Source of the DNA: Desulfovibrio sp. Huiquan2017
GTDB lineage: Bacteria; Desulfobacterota; Desulfovibrionia; Desulfovibrionales; Desulfovibrionaceae
Direction: 5' to 3'
DNA length: 64,000 nt
Assembly (NCBI RefSeq): GCF_017351175.1
Contig: NZ_JAFMPN010000016.1
Location: 1,251-65,250 of the forward strand
Position numbers and translations under genes: made by a program. This document shows, one piece after another, positions 9,997 to 17,576 of the stretch. The notes beneath the pieces are model-generated. The model saw only the letters and a program-made list of their open reading frames with translations. It did not search any database and was not told where the DNA came from. Each line of letters starts with the position of its first letter. Position 1 is the first letter of the stretch.

Positions 9997-11742
9997 TTAA
10001 AAGCTCACGGTTATAGCCGCAGAGAATTGCACCGGTTCCCGCTCAATGGCGGTCGGGACGGCTATGGACTTCGCAGCGGACAACTCGCCCGACAGGTATT
10101 TGCCGGCAAAACGAATTCCGAGCGCCGCACCCGAAAGTTCGGCGTCGTTGGTGGTCTTGAATTGTTCTATCCGGCCCATGTCGAAGCCGATGTACGGCCT
10201 CAGCGTGACGCCGATGTACGGGAGCGGGGGCAACGACGTGGAGATTTCGTTGCGGACGTACAGGGCGCGATCACCTGACAGGCTGTTCCGGTTGAAGCCG
10301 CGCACGGTGTAGAAACTACCGACCGTCAATTGCTCCGACCCATACAACGGCACCAGCGCGTACTGCCCGAAAAGCTGGCTGCTGAAGACAAGGTCCTGGG
10401 TCAGAACCTCGAAAGGGACGGTCACACCGGCGGAATATCTGAATTTTGCTCCTTGAGCTCGCGGCGAGGAGGTCGGCGCATCGCCTTGGTCCCTGAGCGC
10501 GCCGAATTCCATGAGTCCCTTGCTCCATCCCAGCCCGCCGTTGAGGATGAACCCGGAAAAGCGGGAAAACCAATTGACGTCCACATCCAGAGTGGCCAGC
10601 TTGCGGCTTGAAATCTTCAAAAACTCACCATCGAGATAGTTCCTTGAGTTCTTGGTATTAAGGGCGACGAGCGTGGACAGTTTCTGGTTCTGATCGCGGT
10701 AGGCGACCCAATCCAGTTCACCCCGAAAGGTCTCGTTCGTACCTCTGGCGACGAGGGTCCTGGAGCTGGTTTTTACGGGAGAGCGGTAGCTGGAGTTGCT
10801 GTAGAAAAGCTGGACCCCGTAATAGCCGAACGGCACGGAGTAGTAGAGGCTGTCGGAATTGGAATCACGGAACCTCGCATCCTCGAAAAGCGTTTCCCGG
10901 TGCGTATAGTTCAGGTAATCATTGAGGAATAGCGGATGGTCCACGCCTGCGGTCACGGCTCCCTGATGGCGACCCGTCGAAAGACCGCCCAGATTGTCCA
11001 GGGTGCCAGAGATAAACAGGGGCAGAGATGGGGTGTTGGTGATGGTGACGACGCTGGCGCCCGCTTCCGCTCCAGGGCTTATTTCCATGGTGGCGCTGTT
11101 GGATTGCAGACGGTTGATCTGATCCAACCCCTGCTCGATATCCCTCAAATTGAGCGGCTTCCCCGGAACAAACGGAAACGCCGTGGAGAGATTCACGCTC
11201 CTTTTGTCGCCGTCCTTGAGGATGAGCCGCTCGACCTTGCCTTCGACGATGAGGATCTCAAGCCGCCCATTGGTCAGGTCCTGCGCCTGCACATACGGCC
11301 GCACGGCAATATACCCGCGATCCATGTAGGCCTTCAGTATCTCACTAAGGAGCTTCTCTATATCTTCCACGTAGAGGCATTTGTTCAGGTAGGGAGCCGT
11401 CAAGGACTTGGTGACGCTCTCCGGCAGAAGCGTAACCCCGGTAAGCTCTATTTCCTGAATATCCCTGCACATGCCGCTCTTTTGCAGGCTCGGAGCCGGG
11501 ACCTCCGGTACCGCCTGAGGCGTCGTTTCCTTCCCGCGATTGGAATCCTTAAGCAGTTGCTGCTTCATGCGCTCCTGCTGTTCGTTCTGAATGCGCTGGG
11601 CCTCGCGGTTGGCGGCCTCAATCTCGGCCGGAGTAACGGACCAGGCCGGAGCGGCAAGCGACATCACGCAGCAGACAAGCAGGGCCGCAACAGACGCATT
11701 TCCAGACAACCTGCTGAAACAAATAGAGAGAAACTTGAACAT
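9997..11742 (-). CDS. TpsB-type outer-membrane transporter (FhaC/ShlB family)
   Basis: This 581-residue protein is the outer-membrane pore that exports the TpsA protein. It has a signal peptide (about 1-35, ending SLAAPAWS), a Gln/Glu-rich linker (about 40-75), a POTRA_2-like domain beginning IQEIELTGVTLLPESV with the helix VEDIEKLLSEILKAYMDRGYI, a second POTRA-like region, and a C-terminal beta-barrel. The last residue is Phe (TVSF), typical of outer-membrane proteins. The stop codon lies 10 bases before the tpsA start, and the tpsA ribosome binding site overlaps it, so the pair is co-transcribed in the order tpsB-tpsA. The ribosome binding site of tpsB itself is weak. Confidence 0.93.
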   Translation of the reverse strand: MFKFLSICFSRLSGNASVAALLVCCVMSLAAPAWSVTPAEIEAANREAQRIQNEQQERMKQQLLKDSNRGKETTPQAVPEVPAPSLQKSGMCRDIQEIELTGVTLLPESVTKSLTAPYLNKCLYVEDIEKLLSEILKAYMDRGYIAVRPYVQAQDLTNGRLEILIVEGKVERLILKDGDKRSVNLSTAFPFVPGKPLNLRDIEQGLDQINRLQSNSATMEISPGAEAGASVVTITNTPSLPLFISGTLDNLGGLSTGRHQGAVTAGVDHPLFLNDYLNYTHRETLFEDARFRDSNSDSLYYSVPFGYYGVQLFYSNSSYRSPVKTSSRTLVARGTNETFRGELDWVAYRDQNQKLSTLVALNTKNSRNYLDGEFLKISSRKLATLDVDVNWFSRFSGFILNGGLGWSKGLMEFGALRDQGDAPTSSPRAQGAKFRYSAGVTVPFEVLTQDLVFSSQLFGQYALVPLYGSEQLTVGSFYTVRGFNRNSLSGDRALYVRNEISTSLPPLPYIGVTLRPYIGFDMGRIEQFKTTNDAELSGAALGIRFAGKYLSGELSAAKSIAVPTAIEREPVQFSAAITVSF

Positions 11743-12186
11743 ATAGTGGCACCCGCGCAGGACAAAACGTGTTGAATGGCTTCGAATAAAAACGGATAGA
11801 GCCTTTTCGAAACATTAATGTCTGCATATAACCGATGACAGGTTTCAGGTCTGTAAGGGGATTCCCCTACAAGGTACACTTTTTTTACAACAATCCGGTT
11901 TTATTCATGAATTCATCGACCAAGGCCACCTTGCAATCCCGATGCTTCGATGCTAACTGCTCAAGCCGGTTCTGTTTAAACAGTCCGTGTCGAGAGTTGA
12001 CGAAGCGCATCAATGCCTTTTCGTCCCCTGCCCTTCACCAACGTTCCAACAGCGGACCGGGTCATTCCCTGTGCCGGGCGAGGGGTGCGCGATTTCTTGA
12101 CTGAAGCCGCGCGGAGAGGCTGAACGGGTCTGCTGGACAACACCCCTTGTGATACCAACATCCATTTAATATAATGAGATAAAACC
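11743..12186. other. Divergent intergenic region, tpsB / response regulator
   Basis: This 444-bp gap must hold both divergent promoters. Short open frames in it look non-coding. The one clear element is the AGGGGATTCCCCT palindrome at 11856-11868. I could not place -35/-10 boxes with confidence. Confidence 0.5.
11856..11868. promoter_or_regulatory. Palindromic candidate operator AGGGGA-T-TCCCCT
   Basis: A perfect 13-bp odd palindrome sits 114 bp upstream of the tpsB start, in the gap shared with the NarL/LuxR-type regulator gene. Regulators of that family commonly bind short palindromes of this size. Assigning it to the adjacent regulator is inference from position. Confidence 0.35.
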
Positions 12187-12813
12187 ATGATTCCTACACC
12201 GGTTCGGGGGATGCGTATTTTCCTGGTGGATGACCACCCCTCCATTCTTGATGCGCTGCAGACCATTTTCATGCGGAACAACCATGAGGTGGGCACGGCA
12301 ACCAGCCTGGAAAAGACCGAGGAAGCCCTGGCCACTTTCGAGCCGGACCTGGTCGTGGTGGATTTGAGCCTGTGCGGAGAGAGCGGCCTGGATCTTATCG
12401 CGCCGCTGGTGGAGAGGGACGTTCCGGTCCTCATCTACTCCATGCACGAGGACGCGGCGACTTTGCGAAGAGCCTTGCAGGCGGGGGCAAGCGGGTATGT
12501 CTCCAAGCGCGAGCCCATGTCTGTATTGCTTGAAGCCGTGGATCATATCTTCGCGAGTAGGCAGTATATCAGCCCCCTGGTCTCGCTCAACCTCGAATCT
12601 TCCTTTTTTACCCAGCCCCAGCACGCGCTCAGCGAGCGGGAAAGGCAAATACTCGCCTTGCTGGCGAAAGGGGAAACCAATGCCGAAATCGCTGAATCAC
12701 TCAATATCAGCATCCGCACGGTGGAATCGTACTTTACCCGCATGATCAGCAAACTGGATTTGCCGGGGATGAAGGATCTGCGCAAATACGCCATAGCCGA
12801 TGGGCGATCATAA
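12187..12813 (+). CDS. NarL/LuxR-family response regulator
   Basis: The 208-residue protein has an N-terminal receiver domain with the acidic pair D15/D16, phosphoacceptor D59 (VVVDL), S85 and K107, then a C-terminal LuxR HTH (LSERERQILALLAKGETN, continuing through the recognition helix SIRTVESYFTRM). It is a DNA-binding transcription factor activated by phosphorylation. No strong ribosome binding site precedes ATG 12187; ATG 12211 (MRIFLVDDH), preceded by a G-rich run, is an equally good start and leaves the receiver domain complete. It is divergent from tpsBA, and its probable kinase is the HisKA_3 kinase beyond tpsA. A role in controlling tpsBA is inferred from position only. Confidence 0.92.
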   Translation: MIPTPVRGMRIFLVDDHPSILDALQTIFMRNNHEVGTATSLEKTEEALATFEPDLVVVDLSLCGESGLDLIAPLVERDVPVLIYSMHEDAATLRRALQAGASGYVSKREPMSVLLEAVDHIFASRQYISPLVSLNLESSFFTQPQHALSERERQILALLAKGETNAEIAESLNISIRTVESYFTRMISKLDLPGMKDLRKYAIADGRS

Positions 12814-13409
12814 CGCCTCCGGGCCGACGCCCCCCTCGAAGCGCCCTTAGGCAGGATGCCGGACTTAAGCCGGTCCCGGAGCTTGTCGGCAGCCCCTCCA
12901 CCGCCACGGCATTCCAGCCGTCGGGACCGTACCGAGCATACATTTCTCGTAGCTACGTTCGTAGCCTACCGCTAAAACGTACCGGAATGTATTTTCCACG
13001 TTTCTCCCCCATCACCACCGCACCCGCCCAGTTTACGGATTCTCCTATTAATTCGATGGCACGCCCGCCCTGAAGCCCAAGCGCAACCGCCTGACAGAAT
13101 AATTGCAGTGAAGACGCTGCGGACAACCGCCACGCAAGCTCCGGCGGCAGGGTTTCTGTCCCCCCGCCGTTTTTTTCACGAGCATGACGCAAACAGCCGT
13201 CAGGGAAACCAAGCCCTTCGGGCGGACGCTTCGCGATCCGGCCTTGCCCCGACGACTTTGCTTGTGTCGTCATCCGCTCAGGCGACGACGAGAGGGATGA
13301 CGGTTTCGACTCCGACTCAAGAGATGGCGGAAGGACCGGCTATGGACTCTAAAAGCCACAGAGCCCATGCACCTGTCCACCTCAGTTTTGCCGCTAATTG
13401 GTCCAAATA
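12814..13409. other. Gene-poor stretch before the integrase relic
   Basis: About 600 bp with no convincing gene. Open frames on both strands have no recognisable motif, no good ribosome binding site and irregular codon use. Together with the relics at 13410-14373 it looks like eroded sequence left by an old insertion or deletion. Confidence 0.4.
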
Positions 13410-13985
13410 AGTGAACCCACTTCCGCCGCAAATCGCGCGTTCCCCGAACCACCTTTACCGCAGGCTCAATCCAGTACTTTCGCCACGTCATCCCGCATGA
13501 CCTGCGGGACTCGTTGGGCCGCTCCGAAGTCTGGATGTCTTTCCAGACCGGCTACTTGGCCGAGGCAAGACCCAAATACTGACCAAGATGAGGAACGGTG
13601 AACTCCCCATGGATGATTTCGATCAGGTGAAAATGTTCATGAATGACTGGCTCAAGCGCTTCCTGAAGGGAAATGAACACATTGCCAGCAACAACCTCGC
13701 CACGCCCAGCCCCCACACGCAGTATGTGCCGGGATACACCGCAAAGGGGATCGGCCGGCTCAAGGATCTGATGGTATCCAAGGACTATGCCACTATGCGG
13801 AATTGCATACTCATGGCGGCTGAAGACGGGGCTTTCGGTCCACCGGATTCGCTCCCCTGCCCGGCGAGTTCGCGCACGAATGCATCAAGACACTTATTAT
13901 CTACTATCGCATCATCAGCCACCGTGCCGAAGGCGATTCCGCATTTGAAAAAACCGTTCTGCCGCCTGAACCTGAGACTTCATAG
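13410..13985 (+). pseudogene. Decayed tyrosine recombinase (phage-type integrase) N-terminal part
   Basis: Three reading frames must be joined to read this relic. The first (about 13413-13582) gives QYFRHVIPHDLRDSLGRS and VWMSFQTGYLAEAR, the N-terminal signature of a common proteobacterial integrase family, and then hits a stop. The second (13588 to about 13840) continues with MDDFDQVKMFMNDWLKRFLK, part of the core-binding domain. The third (about 13838-13985) reads PLPGEFAHECIKTLIIYYRI and stops at 13983-13985. The catalytic C-terminal domain with the R-H-R-Y residues is missing. The gene is therefore inactivated by at least two frameshifts and a 3' deletion. It points toward, and nearly touches, the metF relic. 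Confidence 0.75.
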
Positions 13986-14001
13986 CCACAGGAACCCAAG
14001 C

Positions 14002-14373
14002 TCAAATCCTGCTTTCCGAAGCCCCTGAACGATACAAAGCGGACAGGATCGCCGCCAAACGCTGGAGCGAAGTCCGAGTCCGCGTTGAACTTGTGGCAGG
14101 TCCAGCAAAGGCCGTCGTCGATGGACGGGGATTCCGGGTGGGCGTCGGGATAGCAGGCAGTGGCCACGCCCATATTGGCTCCCCTTCCCTTACGAATTCC
14201 ACCAGATCCGAGGCGTAGTGAAAGCCCCGCCAGATATCCGCCGGGTCCCGGTCCGCCATGTCGCCGCGCAGGGTCAGAATATTGTCTATGCCCGCGTCCC
14301 GCAGTCGGTCCAGATGATCGGCGGGGCCCAGCCTTTCCGCCCCGACGCAGGTCAGGTGGGCCATGATTTTCAT
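14002..14373 (-). pseudogene. metF: Internal fragment of metF (5,10-methylenetetrahydrofolate reductase)
   Basis: The first part (14373 to about 14180) encodes MAHLTCVGAERLGPADHLDR, then LRDAGIDNILTLRGD and FHYASDLVEFVRE, the MetF core. The frame then shifts and continues as GVATACYPDAHPESPSIDDG, the next conserved MetF block, fading out near 14050. About 70 N-terminal residues and the entire C-terminal half are missing, so no functional reductase is made here. It lies downstream of metE on the same strand, behind a hairpin, consistent with a former metE-metF arrangement broken by deletion. A functional metF would have to be elsewhere in the genome. Confidence 0.8.
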
Positions 14374-14392
14374 TAAATATACTTTGTTACGG

Positions 14393-14416
14393 GGCGGGCC
14401 TTGAGGCCCGCCCCGG
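14393..14416 (-). terminator. Hairpin after metE
   Basis: Perfect GGGGCGGGCC / GGCCCGCCCC arms with a TTGA loop lie 14 bp past the metE stop codon. The downstream U-tract is poor on either strand, so termination efficiency is uncertain. Confidence 0.6.
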
Positions 14417-14430
14417 TAAATCGTTTCGGA

Positions 14431-16701
14431 TCAGGCGCGTTCCCGGCGCAGCCTTTCGGCCGCCCGGACCATGTTACCGAGCGAGGCGATAGTTTCGGGC
14501 CAGGCGCGGGTCTTGAGGCCGCAGTCCGGGTTAACCCAGAGCCGTTCAGCGGGGATGACCGCGAGCGCCTTGTGCAGGAGCGAGTAGATCTCCTCCTCGT
14601 CCGGCACGCGCGGGCTGTGGATGTCGTAGACGCCGGGGCCGATCTCCGCCGGATAGTCGTACTGGTTGAAGGCGTCGAGCAGCTCCATGTTGCTGCGGCT
14701 CGCCTCAATGCTGATGACGTCCGCGTCCATCTCGGCAATGGCCCCCATGATGGCGTTGAATTCGCTGTAGCACATGTGGGAATGGATCTGGGTCTCGTCC
14801 CGCACTCCGGCCGCGGTCAGCCGGAAGCAGTCCACGGCCCAGCGCAGGTACGTCGCCTGGTCCGCCTTACGGATCGGCATGCCCTCACGGAGAGCGGCCT
14901 CGTCGATCTGGATAATCTTTATGCCCGCCGACTCCAGGTCCAAGACCTCGTCGCGCATGGCCAGGGCGATCTGGCGACAGACAATGTCTCGGGAAAGATC
15001 GTTGCGCACGAAGCTCCAGCAGAGGATGGTCACCGGCCCGGTGAGCATGCCCTTCATGGGCTTATCCGTGAGGGACTGGGCGTACAGCGCCCAATCCACG
15101 GTCATCTTCTCGGGGCGGGACACGTCGCCGTAAATGATCGGCGGCTTCACGCATCGGCTGCCGTAGCTCTGGACCCAGCCGTTCTGCGTGAAGCAGAACC
15201 CGTTGAGCTGCTGGCCGAAGTATTCGACCATGTCGTTGCGCTCCGGCTCACCGTGAACCAGCACGTCCAACCCCAACGCCTCCTGGCGCGCGACCACTTC
15301 GGCGATGTGGCCCTGCATGGCCTTGACGTAGTCCGCCTCGGACATCTCGCCCTTCTTGAACTGCAACCGCTGTTTCCGGATCTCGGCGGTCTGGGGATAG
15401 GACCCAATGGTCGTGGTCGGGAACAGCGGGAGATCGAGCAGGCCCCGCTGCACGGCGGCCCGCTCGGCAAAGGGCGAGGCGCGATCATACATGTCAGGCG
15501 TGACCGCTACCGCGCGTTCCCGCACCCGCGCGTCCCTCACGTCGCGGTGCGCCCCCCGGGCCAACAGGGAGGCCTTGTTCTCGATGAACAGGTCGGGCTT
15601 GTCGCCGGTAGAGGAAGCCTGCTTCAGGACCGCGATCTCCGCGCACTTCTGTACGGCGAAGGCCATCCACTGCTTCAGTTCCGGGTCCAGCGCGGTCTCG
15701 CCTTCAACGTCCATGGGGGAATGGAGCAAAGAGCAGCTCGAACCGATCATGATCTGAGCAGGCTTTGTCCGCTGGCAGGCTGCGTTCACTTTTCGCAGGG
15801 CGGTCTCCAACTCGGTCTTCCAGACGTTGCGTCCGTCCACCAGCCCCAGGGAGAGGGTCAGATGCGACGGCAGCTTGTCGAGGATCTCACCGAGTTGGCC
15901 GGGCCCCCGGACCAGGTCCACGTGCATCCCGTTCACCGGCAGGGACAAGGCCAGATCGAGGTTGTCACCCAGGGTGCCAAAATACGTGGCTAGCAGCAGG
16001 CGCGAACTGACGGCGGCCGCCCTGAGGCGGGAGTAGGCCGCGCCAAACGCCCGCTTCGCCTCCTCCGAAAGATCGGTGCACAGGATCGGCTCGTCCAACT
16101 GAATCCAGGTGCAGGTCCCGTCGAGTTCGGCGATGATCCGGCAATAGGCCTCAACCAGCCCGTCGAGGTGAGCCCACCGGTTGCAACCGCCGGTTTCCTT
16201 GGCCAGCATGAGGAAGGTGATAGGGCCGACCAGAACCGGTTTGGGGGAATGCCCCAGTTTGCGGGCAGACTCGACGGCGTCGAACAGCCTTGAGCCGGTC
16301 TTGGCAAAGGTCGTGTCAGGGGCCAGCTCCGGGACGATGTAGTGGTAGTTGGTGTCGAACCACTTGGTCATTTCCATGGCCGGGATGCCCTTTTCGGCAT
16401 TGCCCCTTGCCATGTTGAAATACGTGGTCAAATCGATTTCGCCTCCGGACCAGCCGAAACGCGGCGGGACCGCGCCCAGCATGGCCACAGTGTCGAGGAC
16501 GTGGTCGTACAGGGAAAAGTCGCCGACCGGGACGAGGTCGAGCCCGGCATCGGCCTGGATGGCCCAGTGACGATCCCTGAGCCCGTCGGCGGTGGCGACC
16601 AGTTCGGTCTCCCCGATCTCGCCCCGCCAGAATTGTTCCAGGGCCCATTTCAGTTCCCTGTTTGCCCCCATGCGGGGAAAACCCAAAACGTGCGCGTGCA
16701 T
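14431..16701 (-). CDS. metE: Cobalamin-independent methionine synthase MetE
   Basis: This enzyme transfers the methyl group of 5-methyltetrahydropteroyl-glutamate to homocysteine, the last step of methionine synthesis, without B12. The start at 16701 (MHAHVLGFPRMGANRELKWA) is preferred over an in-frame start 13 codons upstream because GGAG lies five bases before it and because it matches the family N-terminus; the protein is then 756 residues, close to the usual size. The C-terminal catalytic barrel shows the zinc ligands in IHSHMCYSEFN and NPDCGLKTR, and the N-terminal half has the related barrel. It is preceded by a cobalamin riboswitch and followed by a metF relic. Repression by B12 fits a genome that also has B12-dependent MetH (inference). 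Confidence 0.97.
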   Translation of the reverse strand: MHAHVLGFPRMGANRELKWALEQFWRGEIGETELVATADGLRDRHWAIQADAGLDLVPVGDFSLYDHVLDTVAMLGAVPPRFGWSGGEIDLTTYFNMARGNAEKGIPAMEMTKWFDTNYHYIVPELAPDTTFAKTGSRLFDAVESARKLGHSPKPVLVGPITFLMLAKETGGCNRWAHLDGLVEAYCRIIAELDGTCTWIQLDEPILCTDLSEEAKRAFGAAYSRLRAAAVSSRLLLATYFGTLGDNLDLALSLPVNGMHVDLVRGPGQLGEILDKLPSHLTLSLGLVDGRNVWKTELETALRKVNAACQRTKPAQIMIGSSCSLLHSPMDVEGETALDPELKQWMAFAVQKCAEIAVLKQASSTGDKPDLFIENKASLLARGAHRDVRDARVRERAVAVTPDMYDRASPFAERAAVQRGLLDLPLFPTTTIGSYPQTAEIRKQRLQFKKGEMSEADYVKAMQGHIAEVVARQEALGLDVLVHGEPERNDMVEYFGQQLNGFCFTQNGWVQSYGSRCVKPPIIYGDVSRPEKMTVDWALYAQSLTDKPMKGMLTGPVTILCWSFVRNDLSRDIVCRQIALAMRDEVLDLESAGIKIIQIDEAALREGMPIRKADQATYLRWAVDCFRLTAAGVRDETQIHSHMCYSEFNAIMGAIAEMDADVISIEASRSNMELLDAFNQYDYPAEIGPGVYDIHSPRVPDEEEIYSLLHKALAVIPAERLWVNPDCGLKTRAWPETIASLGNMVRAAERLRRERA

Positions 16702-16784
16702 GTCTACTCCATGGTTGAGAGTGAAAGACAAGGAGCGCATCCCGGCAACGGGCGATGAGCCGAAACGACATCATGCCGTCCTCT

Positions 16785-16950
16785 TTGCTCTGCAACACCA
16801 GCCCGCTCGCGAGTCCGTTCGCGCTCCGGCAAGACGTCTTCTGGCTTCCGGCCCCATCATGTTGAATCCCTTCCCGAATCCGGTGGTCATCAACGGGTAT
16901 TGCCGGTTACAGCGGCGCGTCCGCAGCGGCTTCTCACCGCTTTCCGTTTC
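16785..16950 (-). ncRNA. Cobalamin riboswitch upstream of metE
   Basis: Read on the minus strand, the metE leader contains the ordered elements of an adenosylcobalamin riboswitch: GCGGTGAGAAGCCGC, CGCCGCTGTAACCGG (compare the CCCGCxACTGT block), GGGAAGGG, and a B12-box-like AGCCAGAAGACGTCT at 16832-16846 closing a stem with GCCGG/CCGGC. It lies about 90-250 bases before the metE start. Binding of cobalamin would be expected to reduce metE expression. The exact ends are approximate. Confidence 0.82.
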
Positions 16951-16961
16951 TTGCCAAATCC

Positions 16962-16985
16962 ATATATCAAGATATTTTGATATAT
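16962..16985. promoter_or_regulatory. AT-rich palindrome upstream of the metE riboswitch
   Basis: Perfect nine-base arms ATATATCAA and TTGATATAT are separated by six bases. The element sits just before the riboswitch, where the metE promoter should be. In Desulfovibrio, methionine genes are known to be controlled by the ArsR-family repressor SahR, which binds AT-rich palindromes; this element is a candidate site, not a confirmed one. Confidence 0.5.
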
Positions 16986-17576
16986 ACTCTTGCCGGGCTT
17001 TGCAAACCTTTTCCCGCCTCGTCAGAGAAAACACGAACGGACGATCTCCGATTGCCCATATCTTTTGCCCGTCAACCACAAGACGTTCGCATTGCACCTA
17101 CCCGATACACCGCGTTCCCCCCCTTGGCGCCCCTGTCATCGACTCGAACACAGCCTTCCGCCTGGTTTTTCAGACTTTCAAGCTGTACCCGGGACATTGA
17201 AGCCTCATTATGAACGCCAAGAAAAACACGCGCTCACTGTGCGACAAAATCTGTTGCCGCCAGGGCCTCCCTTTCGCTCGCCCCTATTCCCGTCAGGTCC
17301 CTGTTCGGCTGTGGGGCAAGGCCAACCACGGCTCAAGGCTCACTCGCATCCCCCTTGTCCCGGAGCGCGGCGAGTCGGAGATCAATCCACTATTTTTTCG
17401 TGACATTGATAGTAACTTTCAATATCAAGCAGAAGGCACGGCGGTTCGATACGGCTGATTCATAAGTGGAACCGTTAATTGTGAAAAGAATGTCTCCAAC
17501 AGCCCGGCGCAGATATTCGTTATCAGAATCATGATTTGTGTATTTCAGACGCTACGCATAACCCACTGGTACAGCC
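16986..17576. other. Intergenic region, metE leader to ferrosome-like operon
   Basis: No gene is supported here; short open frames on both strands lack ribosome binding sites and family features. The only element I can support is the TTGATA-N11-TATCAA palindrome at 17406-17428, placed to control the rightward operon. Confidence 0.5.
17406..17428. promoter_or_regulatory. Fur-like palindrome TTGATA-N11-TATCAA (copy 1)
   Basis: Six-base perfect arms with an 11-base spacer lie 148 bp upstream of the first ATPase gene of the ferrosome-like operon. The same arms and spacing occur at 34602-34624 in front of the feo operon, so the two are probably bound by one iron regulator (inference). Confidence 0.6.

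Noticed and set aside
11835-12104. Short plus-strand frame between tpsB and the response regulator
   Set aside because: No ribosome binding site, no recognisable motif, and it overlaps the palindrome and probable promoters.
12953-13273. 106-codon minus-strand frame before the integrase relic
   Set aside because: No family features or start signal could be seen; more likely eroded sequence than a gene.
14401-15993. 530-codon plus-strand frame opposite metE
   Set aside because: Antisense shadow of metE, whose frame has full family motifs and a good start.
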